27,500 nucleotides of DNA from Halisarca cf. caerulea (taxonomy: Eukaryota > Porifera > Demospongiae > Chondrillida > Halisarcidae): assembly GCA_963170055.1 (NCBI GenBank), contig CAUJGJ010000313.1, positions 2,629,201 through 2,656,700 on the forward strand, written 5' to 3'. The notes beneath the pieces are model-generated. The model saw only the letters and a program-made list of their open reading frames with translations. It did no database searches and was not told the DNA's origin. Below are positions 11,301 through 27,500 of this stretch, one piece after another. A program made the position numbers and the translations under genes. Numbering within the stretch: position 1 is the first letter of the stretch; every line of letters begins with the position of its first letter.

Positions 11301-11846
11301 TGAAATACACTGAACAAAGCAATCTTTCTATAGGATTGTAATTTCGAGCCTATTTTGCATAATACGCATTATACCAATAAGACCAGTGCATGATGGCACT
11401 TATGTACAGTACATGCATATGAACCCAGAATCATGGGGACCAATAATTATAGTCAATATCTGTGTTCTCTATCTACGTCTGTGTGTAGGTATCAGCTAAT
11501 GATGCTATGCTGGGCAAAGAATTCAGAAGATAGGCCCCATTTTACCGAACTCCGTGTGAAACTGGAGGAAATGCTCAACAATGCACATCATGATCACTAT
11601 ATTGATCTGACGGTCGATGAAGATATGCCTTACTACAGAATGCAGCCTGCAGATGTAGATGCTGATGACACAAATGAAGTAATTGAATCATTTGTGGTTG
11701 ATGAGAAATCTCATACTGGCTACCCGGAACCATCTGATTTCATGGAAAGTTCTTCTGCTCAACATATGGAGATAATTCTAAACACGAGACAGCCATCAGA
11801 AAGCAGTGTTACTAGTGCCATGCAGCTTAATGAGGAGGAAATGTAA
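1971..11846 (+). CDS. Receptor tyrosine kinase with FN3-like ectodomain (23 exons)
   Basis: A single-pass membrane receptor expected to autophosphorylate and signal on tyrosine. Modelled exons are 1971-2249, 3312-3395, 3457-3765, 3884-3974, 4100-4287, 4891-5092, 5597-5692, 5779-5924, 6015-6104, 7197-7421, 7513-7578, 7651-7738, 7817-7998, 8067-8138, 8296-8371, 8435-8565, 8661-8916, 9003-9193, 9466-9675, 10003-10208, 10327-10367, 10471-10567 and 11489-11846. All introns are GT-AG and every junction keeps frame, giving about 1,227 residues. Order: signal peptide (about 1-27), Cys-containing N-terminal region, FN3-like ectodomain with more than a dozen N-x-S/T sites, membrane helix (about 740-766), kinase (about 815-1145) and tail. 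Kinase landmarks are [12 protein letters not shown]857, HRDLASRN (1004-1011), DFG (1024-1026) and [10 protein letters not shown]. The tail has Tyr sites in HYIDL, PYYRMQP and GYPEP. The start is the ATG opening a hydrophobic leader; a non-ATG extension to 1956 was discarded. The kinase call is very secure. The exact RTK family is not recognised, and exon 1 and the weak donor at 3396 are the least certain parts. Confidence 0.88.
2265..2327. repeat. (TG)n microsatellite at the start of RTK intron 1
   Basis: About 63 bp of uninterrupted TG, starting 15 bp after the exon 1 donor at 2250. A shorter TG run (2254-2261) sits between them. Confidence 0.95.
2328..3311. other. RTK intron 1, remaining part
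   Basis: AT-rich intronic sequence with a perfect hairpin at 2473-2503 and an (AAT)n-like patch near 2784-2800. No coding, RNA or transposon signature was recognised in the rest. Confidence 0.5.
2473..2503. repeat. Perfect inverted repeat, 13-bp arms, 5-bp loop
   Basis: The arm TTGTTTGTATCAT (2473-2485) is exactly reverse-complemented at 2491-2503 around TATTA. It could form a stem in the intron RNA. No known RNA family was recognised. Confidence 0.8.
4288..4890. other. RTK intron between exons 5 and 6
   Basis: AT-rich intron of about 600 bp. It contains a short tandem duplication (AACATAATGTA and TAATGTATAGATGAG near 4431-4465). Nothing else was recognised. Confidence 0.5.
5093..5596. other. 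RTK intron between exons 6 and 7
   Basis: About 500 bp of AT-rich intron. The open frame at 5153-5341 shows no conserved pattern and is treated as chance. No repeat family was recognised. Confidence 0.5.
6568..7070 (-). mobile_element. Penelope-like element fragment with GIY-YIG endonuclease, antisense in an RTK intron
   Basis: Within the RTK intron 6105-7196, the minus strand encodes the C-terminal end of a Penelope-like retroelement. A linker with IPYVKEL and [15 protein letters not shown] (about 7050-6935, broken by stops) leads to [20 protein letters not shown] and then [14 protein letters not shown]. This is the CxxC-linker plus GIY-YIG arrangement typical of these elements (family knowledge). 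One frameshift near 6690-6700 is needed to continue into [16 protein letters not shown] and a final stop at 6568-6570. The RT domain is absent, so this is a short decayed fragment. The longest open piece is 6684-6929. Confidence 0.8.
8435..8565 (+). other. RTK transmembrane exon
   Basis: Encodes a juxtamembrane EPISIPSY, then an unbroken hydrophobic helix of about 25 residues rich in Val, Ile and Phe, stopped by YYRKN. This is the single membrane pass separating the N-glycosylated ectodomain from the kinase. Confidence 0.9.
9676..10002. other. RTK intron between exons 19 and 20
   Basis: Intron of 327 bp inside the kinase domain, just before the catalytic loop exon. Nothing else was recognised in it. 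Confidence 0.5.
10568..11488. other. RTK intron between exons 22 and 23
   Basis: About 920 bp of AT-rich intron, the longest in the kinase-coding part. It is rich in GTAC, CATG and TGTA words and holds the 24-bp palindrome at 11235-11258. No coding remnant was seen. Confidence 0.5.
11235..11258. repeat. 24-bp palindrome, 11-bp arms
   Basis: GATGTACAGTA is followed after 2 bp by its exact reverse complement TACTGTACATC. It is one of many TGTAC/GTACA-based palindromes in the introns of this window. Confidence 0.8.
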
Positions 11847-12551
11847 GAATGATTAAATAATGTTTTTTTCTCTTCCCTGTATGTAACTCTATCTAAACAG
11901 CTTTTGTTCATGGCTACTGTATCACATACATTACATTACACTCTGATTCATGTATCATTCTATTATTATGCAGTATATCTCTTACTATTGGACACAATGT
12001 TATTTTCCAAATCATAAGTAGGATGTGTGTAACATGAAACACTCTTGTATATTGTTTATGCACAATGTACATTGCAAAGCTGTTTTGATAGCATTGATAT
12101 AATTATAATACTATGTATACTGAATAAATTTGCATACTCATTGCATGAATAAAAGTACACGTATATGCATGTATACTGTACACTGGAGTCATGCATTTAC
12201 TGTATGCATCATATGAACATTTCAAGTGAATATTATCATATATCTTATGTAAATTTTCAAATGGATGAAATAATAAACATATAAACCACATTTTAAAATT
12301 GTATTTAAGTAAAATTATCAGTTTGCAAATTGTACATGTATGCATGGTTGCAGACTGGGTCTATGTAGTGCATGCAGAGTGCGAATTAACCTGCAGCTAT
12401 ATATACAGGATGCAGGAATTTAATATTGCATAATTAATATACTTGACTTCATGCATGCATGTGCATAATAATATAAGTGTATGAACACCTCATTTATGAT
12501 GCAGCAGTTTGAACAAATGTAGGAATCAACGTATAGCTGTCACAGTTCAGC
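11847..12551. other. RTK 3' flank and intergenic sequence
   Basis: The first 250-300 bp should be the RTK 3' UTR, with AATAAA signals at 12123 and 12148. The remainder is AT-rich and has several TGCATGCA or CATGCATG words. No gene was seen. Confidence 0.5.
12123..12153 (+). terminator. Candidate polyadenylation signals of the RTK gene
   Basis: Two AATAAA hexamers at 12123-12128 and 12148-12153 lie about 280-305 bp after the RTK stop codon. Cleavage shortly after either would give an ordinary short 3' UTR. A further AATAAA near 12269-12274 is an alternative. Confidence 0.4.
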
Positions 12552-13649
12552 ATGCAGCATGTTCATCGTCATCAGCTAATTAAGGTTGTCTCTGTCCCAA
12601 TAGGTGATGTACCAGTTTTATCCACATCTGTCTCTGTCCCATCAGTAGATGTACCGGTTTTATCCACATCTGTCTCTGTCCCATCAGTAGATGTACCGGT
12701 TTTATCCACATCTGTCTCTGTCCCATCAGTAGATGTACCGGTTTTATCCACATCTGTCTCTGTCCCATCAGTAGATGTACCGGTTTTATCCACATCTGTC
12801 TCTGTCCCATCAGTTGATGTACCGGTTTTATCCACATCTGTCTCTGTCCCATCAGTTGATGTACCGGTTTTATCCACATCTGTCTCTGTCCCATCAGTTG
12901 ATGTACCGGTTTTATCCACATCTGTCTCTGTCCCATCAGTTGATGTACCGGTTTTATCCACATCTGTCTCTGTCCCATCAGTTGATGTACCGGTTTTATC
13001 CACATCTGTCTCTGTCCCATCAGTTGATGTACCGGTTTTATCCACATCTGTCTCTGTCCCATCAGTTGATGTACCGGTTTTATCTACATCTGTCTCTGTC
13101 CCATCAGTTGATGTACCGGTTTTATCTACATCTGTCTCTGTCCCATCAGTTGATGTACCGGTTTTATCTACATCTGTCTCTGTCCCATCAGTTGATGTAC
13201 CGGTTTTATCTACATCTGTCTCTGTCCCATCAGTTGATGTACCAGTTTCATCCACATCTGTCTCTGTCCCATCAACTGATAATATTATGCCATTATCAGT
13301 CTTTCCAACATTCATTTCAGCAAAGGATGCTAATTTCAAGTGGGGTGAGAATGAAGGTTGCAAAATAATTAAAGAAATCAATTTAGTTTATGAGATAGTT
13401 CACTGGAGAAGGAATCTATTCAAGATTCCATCTGGTAAACAAGGAAAAGCTTTCGTCTCAGAGATCGCTTCACTGTTTCAATCGTATGCAGATGCATCTT
13501 CAATAGAGTCAGTATCCATCAAGGCTGCCATGGTGTTGTCAGCTCTAGTGTTACAAAAACCCTTTAAGACCTCCAAGTCTAAGGATCACGTAGCTTGCAT
13601 TGAAAGAAGAATGAAACAGTGGAAAGACAGTAATTTTTACCACTCCTAG
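12552..13649 (+). pseudogene. Retroelement 5' ORF: 14-residue repeats plus conserved N-terminal domain
   Basis: The longest open frame in the window (365 codons). It starts with a short leader and runs through 16 copies of a 14-residue Ser/Val/Pro-rich repeat (VDVPVLSTSVSVPS). It then enters a conserved domain ending at KQWKDSNFYHS. The downstream part of the polyprotein continues in another frame (LLEEAKVIQ...) right at 13640, so the stop at 13647-13649 results from a frameshift. The ATG at 12552 is only the first one available. Whether the repeat belongs to the element's coding sequence or grew after insertion is unknown. Confidence 0.65.
12588..13280. repeat. 42-bp minisatellite, 16 copies
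   Basis: Tandem array with exact 42-bp period. The phrase GTCTCTGTCCC recurs 17 times, from 12588 to 13260 (672 bp = 16 x 42). Copies differ at only a few sites and fall into ordered blocks: CAGTAG copies (about 12640-12790), then CAGTTG with TTATCC (to about 13060), then CAGTTG with TTATCT (to about 13215). The outermost copies share ACCAGTTT instead of ACCGGTTT. The period is a multiple of three, so long shadow frames open on both strands. Confidence 0.97.
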
Positions 13650-16098
13650 AAGAAGCCAAGGTTATCCAAGCAAGCTTACACAATCATCCCGAAATCAGCA
13701 TGAGATCTTGTCACAATTTCAGAGACTTTCAGACTTAACAAAGAAAGTTAAATTAAAGCAGGCCATGCATCTCATATCCAAAGGCGACACTAAGGTTCTC
13801 CCACTTGATATGGTTGACGAATCTCGCACTGTAAGAGATGTCCTTATGGAGAAACATCCCAATGGACAATGCTTACATAAGGAAGCATTTTCATAAACTG
13901 TAGAATCAAGTACACACCCTATGATCTATGATGAGATAGATGGGGCTGCATGTAATTCTAAATTCTGCTCTGAAAACTGAGGGAGGTGCCAGTCCATCTG
14001 GTCTAGATGCATATGCATGGAAATGCATGTGCTCATCCTTTCAGAAAGTATCATTGGATCTATACACAGTACTTGTATCATGTGTCAAGAGAATCAGTTG
14101 CCACTATGTAGATCCAGAACCTCTCAAACCACTGACATCACGCAGTTTAGTGGCTTTAGACAAGTGACCCTGCGTGAGGCCAATTGGGATCGATGAAGTT
14201 GCTAGGAGGATCATGAGTAGATGTATACTCTTGGTGGTTCGATCAGACATCATGGAGACTGTTGGTTCAAGGCAGCTTTGTATTGGACAGAAATGTGGAT
14301 GCGAAGCAGCCATTCATGCTTTGAATGAAGGTTTCATCTTGTAGATGCATCCAACGCTTTCAATAACCTCAACCGGAAAGCAGCTCTTGTCGATCCTATA
14401 AATCTCTACCCTAGTATAGCTAAGGTGCTAGTCAACACTTACTGATCTGATCCAAATTTGTTCATCAATGGCGAATGCATCCAGTCAAAATAGCAATGTA
14501 TGTCATTGCCACACTACCCCTTATACATCAACTTGATCAAGATACTGCCATCAAGCAAATATAGTATATGCAGATGATTCATTAGATGCAGGCTCAGTGT
14601 CTCAGATTCATACATGATAGGACAAGATTGAAGCAAAGGGTCTGGCCTATGGATACTTAGTAAATCCCATGAACTCCTGGCGTGTAGTGAACGAAGAATT
14701 CTTTGAAGATACAAAAGATGTAACTACAATCAAAGTTACCACAACAGGTAGAAATTATCTTGGATCTGCCATAGTTCACTACTAGTCTTTACAGAGGCCT
14801 ATGTAAGTGAGAAGGTCTCAGAGCGGGTTCAAAGCGGAGTTGAAAAAGTTGACAACAATAGCCATAAGTGAACCCCAAGCTGCATATTCAGCCCTTGCCC
14901 ACAGCTTGAAGAACAAATGGCCATACCTATTAAGAACTACAGAAGACATCAGCCACCTACTCCAGCCAATTGGGGACGTCTTAAGACATTATCTTATACT
15001 AGCTATCACATGCCAACAGGCTATCAGAGATGAAGAAAGGAAGCTGTTTGCGTTACCTACAAGATTGGGCGGCTTAGGCATTGAGATTATGCCCGAAGCT
15101 GCAGATCACTTTCTCACATCATGCTGGGCAATTAAATGTCCATTGAAGGAAGCAATCCATCTAAAGGCAGAAAATAACCATTTCTGGAGCAAGATAGGAT
15201 CACTAGGCAGATCAAAGCAGAAATCACAGTAAAAAGAAATGGATGGCTGAGGAATTACATACACTAAATGAAACCTCCAGGAAAGCAATGTCACTAGCAG
15301 AAGAGGTAGGAGCTTCGATCAGCATGGTTAGATACTCTGCCTTTCTATAGACATGGTTTTTTATTGCACAATGGTGCTTTTCGAGATGCACTCGCATTGA
15401 GGTATGGCTAGAGATCCCAAGGCATGCCCGTTACTTGCGCATGTGGTAAATCCAATAGTATGAATCATGTACTCAGTTGTTGTAAAGGTGGATATGTCAT
15501 AATGCAACAAAATGAGATCCGAAACATCACGGCAAGCTTACTGGAAGGAGTCACTGTGGGTGTGGAGAACGAGCCCATGCTACAGCCACTGCATGAGCGG
15601 AGACGTCATGCATGAGGTTTGCAAACACAGATGACAACAGTAGACTAGACATCATGATCAAGTGCAGTGTTTTTGGAATAACAGTCAAAACACATTCTTA
15701 ATTTGATGTAAGGGTTTTCAACCCCCTTGCGCCAGCCACAGATCCAAAAGCCTCTAGATCTCCAGTGTGTATCAATCAAATGAGAAGGAGAAAAGAAGAT
15801 CGTATGAGAAGAGAATCCATAGAGTATGGGTCCTTTACCCCTCTCGTGATGAGTGCAACTGGATCCCTGAGGCCTAGCTCCTGCAGCATCTGTCTTCTAT
15901 AAGAAGCTAGCATCCATGATTGCAGTGAAAAGAGGTCACCCATACAGCATGATGGTGAATCTGATTAGAAGGCACTTGGCTTTCAGCCTGCTACGCTCAT
16001 CAATTCATGCCATCAGGGGATCAAGATCTTCACATCGATCATGCATCCCAATTGTGCCTCAGCTCAGGCCATCCTGGCTGAAGGACACGTACTATTAA

Positions 16099-16613
16099 TG
16101 AACCTTGCATGATCATGTGTATATTGTAATATTATGATAACCACTTGTATAAGTCTTGATTTTTTGCCTATTTATTATGTAATTTGTTTTTTCTTCTTTA
16201 ATGCAGTATAACCACTACAGTATGTAATTCTCTCTTCACTGATTTCCACATGCACGCTGGTTGATATATTACATGAAGGTGCATGTGAATGCACAATTGA
16301 CAGTGTTTAGGTAGCTTGTTTTTCACGATCATTCAAATTAAAGTATACAAAATGACTGCACAGTAGCTATATACAAGGTATCGTGTGATCCTCACAAAAG
16401 AAAATTAATGTGAATTTACACATGCACAGATGCAACAAGTTCTTTAGATAGGTACGTACAAACCGTATGTGCTGCATTGATGCAGTAAAATATGTGAGTG
16501 TATGCGCTGTATGGTATTCTGCTGAATGTAGTTTGCATGCCAATGAAAATGACTACACTTTAAACATAATAGTTTGATGAATTGAAAAAGTTGACATAAA
16601 CCAAAGTGACTTT
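16099..16613. other. Gap between retroelement end and integrin stop codon
   Basis: AT-rich DNA that should contain the integrin 3' UTR (read on the minus strand). No gene was recognised. Scattered short runs such as GCATGTGAATGCAC have no assigned meaning. Confidence 0.5.
16171..16176 (-). terminator. Candidate polyadenylation signal of the integrin gene
   Basis: TTTATT on the plus strand reads AATAAA on the minus strand, about 440 bp beyond the integrin stop codon and before the retroelement remnant begins. Position is plausible and use is unproven. Confidence 0.35.
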
Positions 16614-27465
<10,852 letters not shown>

Positions 27466-27500
27466 CTAAATATAGATATGCAAAAACATAGGTAGTACAG

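Larger units (their letters stand above)
8661..11846 (+). other. RTK exons 17-23: split tyrosine kinase domain and C-terminal tail
   Basis: Exon 17 has the Gly loop ([12 protein letters not shown]) and VAVKLLK. Exon 18 has the alpha-C region ([11 protein letters not shown]) and the hinge [15 protein letters not shown]. Exon 19 is an acidic kinase insert of about 45 residues before [19 protein letters not shown]. Exon 20 has [14 protein letters not shown] and [10 protein letters not shown]. Exons 21-23 have [18 protein letters not shown] and CW...[10 protein letters not shown] and LPLRW are signatures of RTKs rather than Ser/Thr kinases. All catalytic residues (Lys857, Asp1006, Asp1024) are present, so activity is expected. 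Confidence 0.93.
12552..16098 (+). mobile_element. Degenerate reverse-transcriptase element with C-terminal nuclease-like domain
   Basis: A nearly full-length but broken retroelement. In order: repeat-containing N-terminus (12552-13290); a conserved N-terminal domain (13290-13649, KWGENEG, VHWRRNLFKIPSGK, TSKSKDHVACIERRMK); fragments in shifted frames with LLEEAKVIQASL and LMEKHPN; a pre-RT block GGASPSGLDAYAWK (about 13980); VRPIGIDEVARRI (about 14170) preceded by an in-frame TGA; RT motif A VDASNAF (14341-14361); motif C YADD (14567-14578); GRNYLGSAI (about 14740); the ORF 14807-15232 with LPTRLGGLGIEIM; a Cys segment CACGKSNSMNHVLSC at 15436-15480; and a nuclease-like end with RLDI and FDVRVFNPLAP (about 15640-15726) plus FSLLRSSIHAIRGSRSS. 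Many stops and frameshifts show it cannot make a full protein. It is distinct from the element at 1-1330. The family is common in sponge and cnidarian genomes as far as I recall; its formal name is not certain. Confidence 0.85.

Noticed and set aside
12588..13280. CRISPR-like array
   Set aside because: The units are contiguous with no unique spacers, and the context is an animal genome.
12572..13381. Long antisense and alternative-frame ORFs over the minisatellite
   Set aside because: A 42-bp period keeps any stop-free frame open throughout the array. Only the sense frame continues into a conserved retroelement domain.

Overview
The window reads as nuclear DNA of an early-branching animal, most likely a sponge (inference). 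It is AT-rich, with many short GT-AG introns (down to about 60 bp), dinucleotide microsatellites and degenerate retroelements. It holds two large multi-exon genes for animal cell-surface receptors. No bacterial, organellar, CRISPR, tRNA or rRNA feature was seen.

Layout. Positions 1-1330 are the 3' part of a decayed non-LTR-type retroelement with a zinc knuckle and a PD-(D/E)XK-like endonuclease. Positions 1971-11846 (+ strand) are a complete receptor tyrosine kinase (RTK) gene. I model it as 23 phase-consistent exons encoding about 1,227 residues: signal peptide, Cys-containing N-terminal region, fibronectin-III-like ectodomain with many N-glycosylation sites, one membrane helix, split kinase domain and a tail. 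One of its introns carries an antisense Penelope-like element fragment with a GIY-YIG endonuclease (about 6568-7070). Positions 12552-16098 are a second, different reverse-transcriptase element, full of stops and frameshifts. Its first reading frame contains a 16-copy 42-bp minisatellite. Positions 27465 down to 16614 (- strand) are an integrin alpha subunit gene lacking its 5' end. I model 21 phase-consistent exons encoding about 890 residues: FG-GAP propeller blades, leg domains, an RSKR cleavage site, a membrane helix, the CGFFKRKR signature and a long acidic tail. Its introns hold at least three TIR-type non-autonomous elements and a near-perfect foldback of about 130 bp.

The RTK and the integrin are convergent (tail to tail), with the second retroelement in the gap between them. 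Both products would act at the plasma membrane, the integrin in adhesion to matrix and the RTK in phosphotyrosine signalling. A functional link between these two particular genes is only suggested by adjacency. The rest of the sequence is intronic or intergenic DNA with microsatellites and short palindromes.
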